Source: Meghimatium bilineatum
Lineage: Eukaryota > Mollusca > Gastropoda > Stylommatophora > Philomycidae
Direction of reading: 5' to 3'
Assembly: GCA_034231615.1 (NCBI GenBank)
Contig: CM067299.1
Coordinates: 19,620,498 to 19,684,497 of the forward strand
DNA length: 64,000 bases
Part shown: piece after piece, positions 33,840-55,109 of the stretch
How positions within the stretch are numbered: position 1 is the stretch's first letter
Layout: every line of letters starts with the position of its first letter
The notes under the pieces: generated by a model
What the model was told of the DNA's origin: nothing
Database searches by the model: none
What the model saw: the letters and a program-made list of their open reading frames with translations, nothing else
Program-made: the position numbers and the translations under genes

Positions 33840-34900
33840 GCAAGTTTGAGCTGCCACTGACGTACTCTACCATTGTTAAAAAAATATTCTCGATGGAAGG
33901 TGATACATGGAAGGACCTGAAAGAAATAGCTAAAGGCAGGACAATGTTGAATAGTTTTGTTGTTACATTTCCTCCCGAGGGACTCTCAGTATATATAGTT
34001 ATGCATAAAATTGTATACCACTCGTGGTTTTAATTATATTTAATTTGTGTCTATTAATAAATTGAGCACAATCCCAAAGTTGTGTTGTTTTTTTCCTTAA
34101 TGGATGAAAAGATTTTCCAAGCATCAACTCTATCACTAATACGGTGTGGGCAGACACAAGCAAATGATACATTACTGTTCAGGACCTAATAATCCATGGC
34201 TGTTGTTCAATTAATGCACCAGCTATATGGCACCAACTGTGGACATCAGACGACTAAGAGGCTGTTAGAAATGGGTCCGGTCAAGCACACAGCCGGTAAT
34301 TGTCAAGAACAAGTAGGATGCGCAAGGTGAAACAAAGCAGTCACGTGATGTAGCTGACATTGTTCGACTTGCATTCATTCTCTCACTCTCGAATGCTCTA
34401 TACAGTTCTCTGTGGCATCACGTGTCCACTATACAGCGAGCTCTTCAATGGTTGAACTCTATTAATTATTCTAATAATTCTAGTATTTTTATCCTCCAAT
34501 TTTTGTCCAGTTTTTTTTTCTATAAATTTTCTACTTCCACTTAAAATACAAATTGTGTATGCTGCCCACCTCTTCGGACAGGCCCCAGGCTACTATTAAA
34601 AAGTAGCGCTATTTCTGCACTGTGTGCAGGTCTCCTAGGTCTGCATGACGTGCCGTTTGCTTTCTTCTTGTATTAGTGTCTGCAGTTAACTTCCAGATAA
34701 TCATTTGCAAAGATAAATATTTCTATTTGTGCAGCTATGTTTGTCTTGTTGATTTTGTCCATGTCAAGCTTATAATTTAGATTCCCTTATTGTTGTCCAC
34801 AATAGGGAACCGAGGTAGTGTAAAGTTAAATCATACGTCCGCCGATCAGCAGACCCAGCAGAACCATACAGAGAAGACACTGTGTGAATCAACGAGCAGT
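33840..34900. other. No recognisable gene
   Basis: Two CACGTG sites (34,343 and 34,417 regions) face each other but no gene model is visible nearby. Confidence 0.5.
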
Positions 34901-34904
34901 TACA

Positions 34905-35005
34905 CTATATTTCATTATTCTGTTTTTGTTCTCAAACTCCCGCACATTATCAGAATAAAGTCCAGACAACGGAAAGCGGTGTGTCATGGCTTACACATTA
35001 ATTAC
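34905..35005 (-). mobile_element. GAA-tailed SINE (family S1) 3' part
   Basis: tctgtttttgttctcaaact, cccgcacattatcagaataa and aagcggtgtgtcatggctta match 35,975-36,060. Confidence 0.65.
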
Positions 35006-35009
35006 ATCA

Positions 35010-35849
35010 TAATTAATAGCGATAATGATGATAATGATGTTCATTATAATGATGGTGATGTTTTGAGTAATGGCGATATGCAGCGATAGTTGAGAGTAGG
35101 ACACATAGGTAGTTGTAATATCAGCAATTTCATGGCTAAATTTATCACATTTTGCCAACTTAAAGACTATTTCCAGTGATATTTATGTTGTGGCTACACG
35201 AAAATGACTCACACTGTCATAGATATTATGTGGCGTCCTTTGTCTACGTCAATGGACATTCCCAATTCTGGCGAGGATACGTCACATCACAGTGAATTAT
35301 AAGACGTCATTTACACATGTTGGGTTTATCATAAAATTGACATGATTTAAGCGTGAGATTGCACTATTTTGTACTCTTGACCACAAGAAAAACGCGTTTA
35401 ATGTTGTTTACGGCGTAATGTCTGAAGTAGTAAAATGTCTTTTCTCGATACACAATAAATAGTATGCCAACAAAGATCAAATGATTTCATTCGTTTATAA
35501 AAACTGGACACAATTCACACAGATATAAAGTATATATTTATTTGATCTAACCATATATAACATCATATGCAAATAATGGCATTAATACATTAGACGGCTA
35601 TTCAGATAATTACATTTGTTTGAGGGCAAAGCTAATGCACTGAAACGTACTGTATAATGAGGGTTTCCTCTCGTTCAAGTCCCAATCACGTCATCTTTAT
35701 AATTATGTTTGTAATTTCTCTGAGAGGGCTCTGGATGAATCTCCCTTATCCCCCCAAAAAAATAATTGCACAAATATAACTGCTCTGCAGTATAGCTGTT
35801 CGTAATTCCTGGGGCAGGGGGAAGATTGACAGTTTGTTCAGCCAAGAGA
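35010..35849. other. No recognisable gene
   Basis: A short GAT-rich stretch (35,020-35,080); nothing coding recognised. Confidence 0.5.
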
Positions 35850-36130
35850 AGACACACTATGGGAATCAATACAGAAAAGACACTGTGGGAATCAATACAG
35901 AGAAGACACTGTGAGAATCAATACAGAGAAGACACTGTGGAAATCAACGAGCAGTTACAATGTGCTTTATTCTTCTGTTTTTGTTCTCAAACTCCTGCAT
36001 ATTAGCAGAACAAAGTCCGGAGAACGGAATGCGTTGTGTCATTGCTTACATCTTAGCTGCGATATGTGCCCCTTTTCGTCTTGATGTATCCTACTGCAAC
36101 ATGGCGTCTGGATCACTCTGACGCTATGTA
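35850..36130 (-). mobile_element. GAA-tailed SINE (family S1) with a 26-bp expansion next to it
   Basis: 35,850-35,945 holds about four units of gggaatcaatacagagaaga plus cactgt; then gttctcaaactcctgcatat, ggaatgcgttgtgtcattgc and tgcaacatggcgtctggatc of S1. Confidence 0.68.
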
Positions 36131-36147
36131 GAATGGGACAGTCAATT

Positions 36148-36262
36148 TCACTATTTGTTGATTCCCTTACAAAATGTATGGAACGTAAACTATGTCGCTA
36201 TTTGTTGATCCCCTTGCAATATGTATGGAACGTAAACTATGTCGCTTTTCGTTTATCCTCTT
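36148..36262. repeat. ~50-bp tandem repeat, 2-3 units
   Basis: Unit includes tatttgttgatccccttgca and tatggaacgtaaactatgtc. Confidence 0.88.
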
Positions 36263-36512
36263 ACAGGTACCGGGAGCATGCGGATGGTTACAATTACAAA
36301 GAAGTGGATGCTGGCCTGCAGGTAGTAATCTATTCTCTCTAATTTGTAAATGCAGAGTTCGACATACGAGTATATACACTAAAGTGCAATCGATGATCGG
36401 TCCCTTTCAGCTAGCTCAAATCACTCAAACCGTAGCTTCGGCAACAATTTATACACTTGGAATGAAGAATTGTCTGCAATAGAGAAATTAAACATCTTAC
36501 TCTGGTTCCTAC

Positions 36513-36601
36513 ATTTATCTACAATATCGGTAATTATGTTTTACCTCACTCTGATTATGTATCTACATATCGGTAATTATGTTTTACTCCATTCTGATTA
36601 T
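36513..36601. repeat. ~47-bp direct duplication
   Basis: atatcggtaattatgtttta followed by ctctgattatg occurs twice in succession. Confidence 0.85.
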
Positions 36602-36671
36602 GAGGTTTCTTCTCAGATAATTGCACATCGCTGAGAATTGGAGTTTTCTGGTTATGAACTGTATTTTTTTA

Positions 36672-36850
36672 AATGTTGTTACTGTGTGTTTTCCCGTTAG
36701 AGAGTTACTTTTGGCTGTGTGATAAATGCCGTATACTATTGCTGTCGCTACGATATGTACCGAGTTTATTTTTACCTTCTGACAGAAAAGAATCTAGTCC
36801 CTAACCAGAAATTGAATCATGGACCCCTTGATTCTTTATTCTTGATTAGA
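36672..36850. mobile_element. SINE T4 body
   Basis: gttgttactgtgtgttttcc and accagaaattgaatcatgga align with 23,666-23,850. Confidence 0.5.
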
Positions 36851-36852
36851 AA

Positions 36853-36950
36853 CTGGCCTCACAGCACGTGGGGCATTCCCATAAGTGCTCCGCCCTCTGT
36901 TCCAGCAGCCGTCCGACTCGATGGTGTTTCGAGTCTAATTCCACTGAAAC
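36853..36950 (-). mobile_element. LINE C-terminal end (ECPxC family)
   Basis: RLLEQRAEHLWECPTCCEAS to a stop; equivalent to the ends at 9,985 and 37,133. Confidence 0.65.
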
Positions 36951-37132
36951 AGATGTCGACATCAGGGCACAACTCTGGCCCTTGCATCAGGTTTCTTTGT
37001 TGTTCCGCCCACCCACGCCGTGCCCGCAACTAGCTAAAGCACAACGTCGGCCTGTTGGAACAACATGGTAACTGTTATCGAAGGTTACGACAACGCGATT
37101 GTATAGATGACGTGTCATGGTGTGATTCTTGA

Positions 37133-37680
37133 TTAGGAGCAAGCGTTACAGCACTGGGGGCATTTCCATATATACTGTGCTTCCCGTTCCGTCAGCCATC
37201 TAAAAGTGTATAAGCTCAGTGTCCCAGTCAGTTGCTGATTACGCGTTCTTCTGCTCTTTCCGGAGAGAGAGCACTTTCTCCTATCACCTTTAGTCACTCC
37301 CATTGCTACCATTTTCTGAATATGTACATTGTCACGTTCGACTTCCTCCTTGTTTTCTCCTAGTTTATCCATGACTGATCTAATCAATTCAATCTTGTCT
37401 CTTCCTATCTGGGCGCCGTTCACCAGTTTTACCAGCCAACACCACGGCTCTTTCGATTCCCCTGACCCCAGCATGACCAGGACAATAAATCCATGTAATG
37501 TTCTGCACATTGTCGAGAAGAGTGATCCATTCAGTTCTGATCATACACTTTTCTATCTTACGCAGCATACTTTGAGAGTCCGATATAATTACTGAGACGA
37601 TATGTTTGAATAAATTAATTGCTGTCACCAGAAGAGATCGACGGAGAATTGAAGATATCAGGAAAGAAATACAGACCATC
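37133..37680 (-). mobile_element. LINE RNase H and C terminus
   Basis: VIISDSQSMLRKIEKCMIRT, ITWIYCPGHAGVRGIERAVV (the PGHAGVRGNERAD motif), then after a frameshift MVAMGVTKGDRRKCSLSGKS, NQQLTGTLSLYTFRWLTERE and YIWKCPQCCNACS to the stop. The most complete copy of this domain in the window. Family knowledge: RNase H in jockey/I-like LINEs degrades RNA after target-primed reverse transcription. Confidence 0.82.
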
Positions 37681-37967
37681 TCAAGTCACGACTACATCAA
37701 GAAAAAAAAACAAATGGAAACCGCATGAGAATGTAGTCAACGCAACAAACCCTTCGTGCATACATCAGAAGATCGGGTTACAAGACATGAGGAATACCAA
37801 GAAATAGATGGGTAAAGACAATAAAAGAAACCTTACAGAGACATGGGCTGACCATGGTAAATGCGACTCAAATGGCTAAAGACAGACAATTCTATCTCCC
37901 CCCCCCCCTTCTCACACAACGCTAAGAAGTATAAGTTTTATATATAACATATATAAAATTGGTAGGA

Positions 37968-38092
37968 TATCCTATTCAGGACGTAGCCATCAACCCAGCT
38001 GTGGTGATTTTCTAGACAATATAAATACGTTCAGTAACTTGCCATTTGCTTTCTTAACGGTCCAGATGCATAATTGCCTGCAGTAGAATATA
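37968..38092 (-). mobile_element. tRNA-derived SINE (family T1) 3' part
   Basis: tatcctattcaggacgtagc, tggtgattttctagacaat and gttcagtaacttgcc are the reverse of the T1 body. It lies 38 bp from the Ptf1a stop codon, so it may sit in the 3' UTR. Confidence 0.65.
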
Positions 38093-38129
38093 GACTCAAT
38101 TTATATATATATATATATATACACACACA

Positions 38130-47049
<8,920 letters not shown>

Positions 47050-47801
47050 TGTCTCTGCGAACAATACTACCTAGCTTGACATTAAATACAGCACTATTGT
47101 AATGTATTTAGAGTAATAGAAAATGTCCACTGAATGTTTCATTGACCTTTCATTCTATAATTCACCTTATATTTATTATTTTTTAAACCTTTTTTCTGTT
47201 ATGTAACTGTGTAACTGTCAAGAAATTGAAGTATGACAGAAACTAATGATTCTGGCCACCAAATGTTGCGAGCATAAACTATTATCTTCAGAGTAAAAGC
47301 TGGAAATAACAGGTTAAAAAGTCACATGTACAGGAAGCTCATAATTGGTGAGAAAGATATGTGTAACTGTGGACTAAATCAGTGACAGCAGGACACACTC
47401 TTCATGTATGTCTAATCAACCAAGAAGAGAGCGAAAAAATATGGCTAGAGAGACGGCACTATTTTCGAACGTGGTGTGTCAAGTATGACCTGAAGCGGAA
47501 TAACTGAATTAATTGAAGATATTGATGATGTAACCTGACGACTAATTCACTGAAGAACGATGTAGACTGCAAAAAGCAAACATTTGATCATGAATCTGTC
47601 ATGAGTTGCTAGTGTTTTTATGTCTTTAATTCAGGAGATTCCTTCACTTACAAGAATTTAACTATCCAGAATGGCACTCATCCAAATGTTCTGTTCAGTA
47701 TTTTCGTGTCAGTCTGTCTCCCGAGAGTAATTAATCAACGATGACTGCTCACTCACAAGTCTGTAATCACTTTAATCGTTTCCATTTTTAGCTTGCACCT
47801 T

Positions 47802-47977
47802 CCAGTTTATAACATCCCATCATACTACTGGACATGAAAAGAAGGGCGGGACCGAAAGATGCCACCTCCTGTCAATATTTGAGCACGTGCGTCAAACTAG
47901 TAGCGGCCAATAGCACGTCTTCATAAAGAAGTGATTTTTTTTTTCGATGGCTTGGCGTCTATTCTCTAACTGGGCGG
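47802..47977 (-). promoter_or_regulatory. Candidate Ptf1a upstream promoter cluster
   Basis: Read on the minus strand upstream of exon 1, this stretch holds in order a GC box (47,972-47,977), an inverted CCAAT (47,907-47,911), a CACGTG E-box (47,884-47,889), a second GC box (47,844-47,850) and a TATAAA (47,806-47,811). GC-rich boxes stand out in this AT-rich window, and the same set is kept in copy B (about 57,795-57,970). Use as a promoter would imply a roughly 700-nt 5' UTR or an upstream noncoding exon. A nearer TATAAG lies at 47,166-47,171. Inference only. Confidence 0.35.
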
Positions 47978-48032
47978 AGTTATTTCAATGTCACACAATG
48001 GGTACAGTAACATAATTAGGATAATGATTGAC

Positions 48033-48052
48033 GAATACTATGCATAGTATTC
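48033..48052. repeat. Perfect 20-bp palindrome upstream of Ptf1a
   Basis: gaatactatgcatagtattc equals its own reverse complement. It recurs exactly in copy B at 58,025-58,044. It sits about 1 kb upstream of the start codon beside the GC/CCAAT cluster. It could be a dimeric-factor site or chance in AT-rich DNA. Confidence 0.6.
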
Positions 48053-48304
48053 TTCTTTCATTCGCCAGGAACATGCCTATACCTGAAGTTTTGTCTTCTG
48101 TAAACTTGGCTGTGTTCTGCAACTCATATAGGGGTCTGTAGAGTTTTTCTTACATTGTTGTTTCTCTGGGCTAGTGTATTTGCCATGAAAAGTATGAAAG
48201 CAAGCATGATTATACGACAACAACTTGCGTAGCATTTGTAAATTTGGTTCGATATTGTATATGCCTAATGATGTTATCGCGATAGTGATGTAGTCACGAA
48301 TAGT

Positions 48305-48555
48305 ACCAAGCCCGTAGATTGGGGCGGTGGTGGTGGGGTATTTGGGATGTTCAAACCCCCAGAAAATCAGGACATGATTTTTTCATTCTCGTACAAAACA
48401 CGGGTACCCACTCCCACCCCTATTGAATTATTTTCCACGAAAAGGTCATCACTTTCTCGTTAAAAAGATGAGATTGCACACGAAAGTGGGAAAATGACCT
48501 TGTTTAGGTAACCTACCCGTTCTTACTGAAGAGGTATCTACGACCCTGAATAGTG
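48305..48555. mobile_element. C/G-run MITE-like repeat ending in CTACGACCCTG (copy A)
   Basis: Starts near cccgtagattggggcgg, contains a G-run/C-run pair (ggtggtggggtatttggg and caaacccccag) and gaaaaggtcatcactttctc, and ends tctacgaccctg. Similar layout at 24,735-25,068, 31,270-31,475 and in copy B 58,300-58,554. Copy A stops at the gap within this repeat. Confidence 0.5.
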
Positions 48556-48655
48556 NNNNNNNNNNNNNNNNNNNNNNNNNNNNNNNNNNNNNNNNNNNNN
48601 NNNNNNNNNNNNNNNNNNNNNNNNNNNNNNNNNNNNNNNNNNNNNNNNNNNNNNN
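48556..48655. other. Assembly gap of 100 N
   Basis: Exactly 100 ambiguous bases, a conventional placeholder for a scaffold join of unknown length. It separates the two copies of the Ptf1a segment. Confidence 0.99.
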
Positions 48656-49549
48656 TTGCAAAAGAAGACGCCATATTGTTTACTTCCGAAGTAATCAGAG
48701 CACATTGGAACCTAATTTTTTAGTGGCGTATGAGGATATGTGGGTAGCGACTGAAACAGCGGCAGAACGTTCAATCAATATGATCGTGGATAGCTTTGAG
48801 ATTGAGTGACTAGCGTGTAGTACGGGCGCCAGTTCTCTCGTACCGCTGGAGTACTAGCGATATGTCTACATTACACTGTTCAGTGGAAGTAGAGGACACA
48901 CTCAACGTATTAGTTATCAACACCAAAGTAGAATTTATCGAGCCATTGGTGCAAAAAAAAAAACAACCGTGCCGCAACGTATCTCCGTTCTATGGACAAC
49001 ATCCTGCTAGAATTAATTTAGGATCATGGTTCTGCAATAAGAGAGATCCAGTGAAATATTGTAATCAAACGCCCAAACACAATTTCTTAATCTAACAGAG
49101 CGATAAAAACGATATTTCCCTATGATGATGATGATAATGACGATCATAATGTATTAGTAGTGTCTAAGGACCATACGTTGTATCGAATAAATAAGGATCA
49201 ATTATGAGGGATCAGCAGATATCTCATCATGTCAGTAGCTGCCATGTATCTGAGACGGTTTCTAGAAATCTGCCAAAGATTTTTCGTTGTGAGCTGAAAT
49301 ATCGTACTCCTTCACTTACATCTTTGAAATGGATCAAAGAGCATGAGCCCAGGGACCGCTGGATCAGCAACCAATCATATCTTTGAAACGATATGATGGA
49401 CTTCATATACCATTCTGGCAGTGTCCTATATATGGGAGATTACCTAAAATGTGGGCACCCATGCGTGGCTAAATTCGTATCGCAATGTAATAGGCTCAAT
49501 ACAGTGTATTTACATAAATTTGCGTTCTAGTTAGGCAATTTATCTTTTT

Positions 49550-49558
49550 ATATATATA

Positions 49559-49609
<51 letters not shown>

Positions 49610-49620
49610 ATATATATATA
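49550..49620. repeat. (TA)n microsatellite, copy B, about 70 bp, interrupted
   Basis: Counterpart of 39,824-39,986. Copy B also lacks about 25 bp that follow the array in copy A (cccgtaagcataaacg). Confidence 0.95.
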
Positions 49621-50204
49621 AGAAAAGATTTAAAATGTACAGTTTATATTTGAAAATGAGCACAAAAATAGGCGTTTATCACTTTAATTTCCCTTTTCGT
49701 TTAATAGAAGCAATAGCGTCAAACGTCAATATATTCTTAATTGAATCTAGCATTCCGGAATATATTTTTGTGTGAAAGATATATATATTAGAAATAGTTC
49801 AATTTGTTTTTAAAATTCATTATTTTAGCATATCTAGATGTTCATGTGAATTGTTCATTAATAAATCTTTCAATAATTAAAGCACAATGCTTCAATACCA
49901 GCCACATAGTGATAATGATTTACATTGTGCATACAGTTAAAATATATTTTTATTTTATTTTGAGCTACATTTGCTCTACATCTTTTACTGACCAATACAG
50001 TTTCCAACAGTATCGTGGATACGAATTTGTCATAACGATATGGGGCTGTGGTGTTCAAACTTTATTTATTACAAATATGAAATATTTGTGTTGTCTGTCT
50101 ATAACCTCTATGATTTTGGCATTGTATTCAATTACTGCATTATTTTTTTAAAATTGGTTTGAACATTCATGAGCATGCATACTGTAAATTTTATTGAGCT
50201 ATCT

Positions 50205-50690
50205 ATAATATGTGTATTATTTCTAATATGTGTATTATTTCTAATATGTGTATTATTTCTAATATGTGTATTATTTCTAATGTGTGTATTATTTCTAATA
50301 TGTGTATTATTTCTAATATGTGTATTATTTCTAATATGTGTATTATTTCTGATATGTGTATTATTTCTAATATGTGTAATTATTTCTAATATGTGTATTA
50401 TTTCTAATATGTGTATTATTTCTAATGTGTGTATTATTTCTGATATGTGTATTATTTCTAATATGTGTATTATTTCTAATATGTGTATTATTTCTAATAT
50501 GTGTATTATTTCTAATATGTGTATTATTTCTAATATGTGTATTATTTCTAATATGTGTATTATTTCTAATGTGTGTATTATTTCTTATATGTGTATTATT
50601 TCTAATATGTGTATTATTTCTAATATGTGTATTATTTCTGATATGTGTATTATTTCTGATATGTGTATTGTTTCTAATATGTGTATTATG
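50205..50690. repeat. 18-bp minisatellite, copy B (about 27 units)
   Basis: Same unit as at 40,592-40,873, nearly twice as long. One 19-bp unit at about 50,372-50,390 shifts the period. The apparent 180-residue frame (repeating CVLFLI) is a repeat translation and not a gene. Confidence 0.93.
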
Positions 50691-50710
50691 AAGTTAATTA
50701 TAATATGTTA

Positions 50711-51095
50711 AGTATACTTTTATACGGATGTGAAAGCTGGACACTGTACAGACACGGAAAAAATGACTCACGATTTTGAATACAAGTATTGCAGACGTGT
50801 ATTAAGAATTCCCTATGTAGAACACAAGGCAAATATATTCGTCCGGCAGCAAATAAACAAACTTGCAGGTTATCAGGAACAACTTTTTTTGGCAGTGGTG
50901 AAACGATGAAAAACTGTTTGATTTGGGGTAGCGAGATCTTACTTTCTAAATCTATTTTGCAAGGAAACTTTCACAAAGTAATTGTCACTCTTGAAAAGAA
51001 ATGCAGAGATTGAGAAATTTGAAAAGCAAACTTCGAAATCAAGCAGCTGATTGCTAATAACTGGAGATGGTGATATCCGTGTGCTCATCGATCAA
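50711..51095 (+). mobile_element. RTE-type LINE RT C-terminal fragment (copy B)
   Basis: Allelic or duplicate counterpart of 40,893-41,255 with the same frame breaks plus extra homopolymer indels. Confidence 0.72.
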
Positions 51096-52960
51096 TCTGT
51101 GCGTTCTGGTAAGATGTTGGCTGGGACTTTACAACCAGTTATCGCGGTAGAGTCATTGTCGAAAACAGCGGAGCATACGGAACAACTACACCCAACATGA
51201 GAATGGAAGTCGAGGCTTCCCTCAAATGGATAAATAACCAAAGCGGTTATTATGTAAGACTCCCAGTCAATTCTGCAAAAACAATCAAAAATGGCCGATA
51301 TCGATATGAGTAGACGGCATCTACAGCTGCATCTAACTTCCATGGCATCCCATGGATTTACTGCCCATACATGCGGGTGTTCAGACTGGCGTCTCATGCA
51401 TAAATAGGCGGGTTATTGACATTCGGTAAGGGATATGTGCTGAAACTCCTTCATGAGCGTCTGCTGAATGTGGACATCAAAATCGATGAAACATCGAGGA
51501 TGAGATTTGAAAACTTCGATATTAAGTGTAGTAGTAATAGAAATGTACGCCTGCAGGGAGGAACGAGAAGAATGTTTTAACCGGAGGACCATAGGAACCA
51601 TGAGGTTGAACCCCCTCAACTCCGTCGCTGCCATATCTATAAGCTCTGTTTTCCAACATCCTCATTTGTTTTCCTGCAGTAATTTTAATACGGTGCACCA
51701 TTTTTTACTACAAACTATTGTTTGATGTCATGACTGTCACGCAATGTGAACAGTTGTTTAAAATAAGATTCAGTTACTTGTTAAGCTAGTTTACTGGTGA
51801 TCTTTGTAAACGGGATGGGGTAGCTCAGGTATTAGTGATCTGGCTTCCTAGTCGGATGATTCAATTTCTAGTTCAACAGGAAATAAATGTAAATCAACAA
51901 CTGATCGAAGGACGACCTAGCCTAAGGAAAAGGGTACCAAATTTTCTGGAAAGGTAAAGGTGGGCAGTGAGATGTTAACAACATTATCCATAGGTATGTC
52001 GAAGAACGTGTGAAGGAAAAAATACGAGACTAACGCAGTATTCCCCAATACGCCTCAATTGTGTGAAACATGGAGAACTTCTGGAGCTGTGTACGTCAAC
52101 AATTTCTCTAACAGCTAGTACATTTTTAATGTTGTAAGTAAGGGTCTTTAATAATGCTCACGTTTCCTCAGATAATCCTGAAATAATTTCCACGCAGGCG
52201 CGTCGCCTTGCCTGAAAGTGAAGCAAATAATAGCAATCGTTATCTGTATGTCTTCAGAGACGACTAATGATGCTTAGTGTGGCGTCGTCGCCCCCCATTC
52301 ACAGGTAAAAGTGACCTAAAAGGCTGGCTAAAGTAGGATATATTTTACAGAAAGGCTAAAATAGTGTAGCCAATCTGTAATCGATGATATATGACATTCC
52401 ATTATCCTAGTCACAACGTACTAGCCAGCAGGAGTTGAAGTATTAACCCAGAAGGAGAAGTCTGTCTTACAGAAAACGAGAAACCTTCGCGACAAAGTGA
52501 AAGTCACAAATACAAGTGAAAAAACAAACCGCATACAATACATCTCCTCCACAGTCATCAACAGCAACACTTTATTACAGGCCACTGCAGACTGCTGTGC
52601 AACCTCTACCTATTAAGGATCTCACAACCAAACGAATTCCCAAGCGGGTCCAGAATATAAATCTCCAAACACATACTTCAGGACTGCCGAACAGACAATG
52701 AGTCAAGCCACGGATGTGGTCAGATAACGCAAAGCTTATGCAAAATCTATGGTAAGCCGTTCTACGCCTGGGGAAGATAATGGACCACGCGAGAGACGGG
52801 GATTGCCAGTCTAACATGATCAATGACGAGACCACAGAAAAAGAAGAAGAAATCCTAACAGTTTCCAATAATCATCCTATTACATACATTGCACTGCTAA
52901 TGCTTTCCGGTTCTGTAGCTTAGACGTACATAACGCATCTCAAATGTACATATTATAATT

Positions 52961-53409
52961 CATCATCATCAAGTGCCGTCTCCGCAACGAAGGTTGGCTG
53001 CAAACGTATCTCCAACATCTCCTGTCTCTTGTCTTGGTGGTGCACTCTGCTAGACTGTAACCTGTCCATCGTGTAATGTTACTCTCCCACTTGTATCTCT
53101 GCCTACCTCTTGCTCGCTTCCCTTTGACTTTACCCTCAAGTAAGGTTCTTCAATAGGGTGTCATGTCTTTTAATGTGTCCAAAGTATTTTATTTGCCTGA
53201 TCTTTATTTCTCTTAGTAGTTCTTTCTTCATATTAAGTGTTTTTTAGCACCTCTTTATTTGTTGTCTTCTCTTTCCATGCTGTTCTCCCTATTCTTCTAT
53301 ATACCCACATCTCAAAGGCATCAATTTTGTCTTCTAATTGTTTATTTAGTGTCCATGTTTCTGAGCATACATTAATATGGAATAGATGTAGCATTTTATA
53401 ATTCTCATT
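52961..53409 (-). mobile_element. RTE-type LINE 3' end inserted in copy B only (Ptf1a intron 2)
   Basis: The empty site is visible in copy A near 43,160. The insertion is flanked by the 11-bp target-site duplication atattataatt (52,950-52,960 and 53,410-53,420). Read on the minus strand it encodes the C-terminal tail of a LINE RT protein (FGHIKRHDTLL, then KGKRARGRQRYKWESNITRW) in broken frames and ends in a (GAT)n tail. Sister copies lie at 344-512, 20,005-20,383 and 60,390-60,832, with a scrap at 31,676-31,705. It appears 5'-truncated or a short non-autonomous derivative. Confidence 0.88.
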
Positions 53410-53491
53410 ATATTATAATTACCCAGGAAATAAATACACTCAAAAAGCGATGTGTTGATCACTTCGTCCTTGAAAAGGATCTGCTATCAAC

Positions 53492-53884
53492 AATTACTGC
53501 TACTGCAGCAACTAATACTGATACTACTGTAAATATATCAATAACAATTACTACTACAGTATTACAACAGCTAGTATTACTACTACTACTACTGACTTTT
53601 ATTACTATTACTACTAACACCACCACTACTACTTTTACTACTAATACTACCACCATTACTATTACTACTACTATTACTACTAATACTACTATTGCTATAA
53701 CTACTACTACAGCTAATACTACTACTACTACTACTATTACTACTACTTACTACTACTACTAATACTATTACGACTACTGCTTACTACTAATATTTATTGT
53801 ACTACTACTACTACTACTCTTACTACTACTACTGCTACTGCTACCTACTACTACTACTACTACTAATACTACTATTACTACTAC

Positions 53885-53920
<36 letters not shown>

Positions 53921-53927
53921 TATTACA
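53492..53927. repeat. (TAC)n trinucleotide array, copy B
   Basis: Counterpart of 43,232-43,652, interrupted by extra bases (acttact) that break the triplet phase. Confidence 0.95.
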
Positions 53928-54623
53928 ATGCTACAGTTACTGCAAGTAACGCTGTTGATGTTATAACCATGTTTGCTAGTAGTTTTATAATTAAGGCGGG
54001 TGGAGGGAGTCCTTGACCAATTGTTTGGTGTGTTTTTTGTGCTAAATAACATTTTTCGGCGTTCATTCTCAAACTCCGGCTGGATCTCTCTGTAATGGAT
54101 TCTTGTAGCATTACAAATATATATATAATATGAAATAATCGCCACTGCATGTCTGTTCTCAATTCCTTTACATTCCGTGGCGTTTCTGATAAAATCACAT
54201 ATTCCTTTTAGCTGTGCAACTGAGACGATAAACAGACTCTTATATGAGTGTCCTCAAAGGCGTGGCTGAGTGAGGGAGGTTATGGATGCATATTTAGTCC
54301 CCGATGTGAGACATTAGAGTACTTCAGTATTTTAGAAATACCACGTCCTGAAAGGATCACAGCACGCGGCACAACTATCTCATCATGCTTCTATCGTATT
54401 GGCTTACCCATCGGCAGCGATTGCACACCTAGCATTCCCCCGTCGCCGTAAGAGTCTGCCACAAGAGGCCAAATGTGCAATGTCTCTTGCTTGCATCTTT
54501 TCGTCATTCATGAGGATGATTTGACAGAAGTTAGAGTAAGCAGTCTAGGACCCTGTTGCCACACTGGGATGAATTTGTCATAGAATAAAAAATAATTGCA
54601 GACTATTTCAAAAGTGTACTCAC

Positions 54624-54810
54624 CGGCGTGGCAGTGAACAATGATCTTCTTTGGCTGCTCAAGCACATGAGTATGAATGACGTCCTTACTGTTTATGTCT
54701 GATTGAACGATCTCCGACAGAAAGCCAATATAATCCTATTGCGATCTTTTGTGTATCAACCTTACTCAGACGTTTCTCGTACGGCAAAGTTGGAATATGT
54801 GATCGCAATC
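54624..54810 (-). pseudogene. ptf1a: Ptf1a exon 2, second copy (copy B), frame broken
   Basis: Matches the exon at 44,481-44,666 but is 187 nt instead of 186. An extra A lies in the ATATATCC stretch within the helix 2 codons (IAIGY region), shifting the frame. Splice sites are retained; the first codon change GGG to GGA is silent. No third exon follows this copy. Confidence 0.8.
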
Positions 54811-55109
54811 CTGAAAGATGATTTTCAGAAACATGAGATAAATAATATGTATATTTGAGCTAGTGTTTGTTATATTTTTATACCTCATATGCTGCTGGAA
54901 TAGTAAATATGACTTTATCGATATGTGTACTCTAGAGCAGTGATTCTCAACTTTACGAATATGTGTACTCTAGAGCAATGATTCTCAGTGCTTATATGGT
55001 TCTCTGGGGGCTTCGTAGACTTGAAGGGGGCAACGGAGAGGAAAAAAATGTGATGGGAGGACACGAAAGTGGCCACTTTAACGATATGCAACAAGAATTA
55101 TGACGATAA

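Noticed and set aside
48862-49095. 77-codon frame MSTLHCSVEVEDT... as a gene
   Set aside because: The copy A version stops after a poly-A run; no domain or splice context was recognised.
50169-50711. 180-codon open frame with repeating CVLFLI/MCIISN, looking like a membrane protein
   Set aside because: It is the translation of the 18-bp minisatellite; frame openness follows from a period divisible by three.
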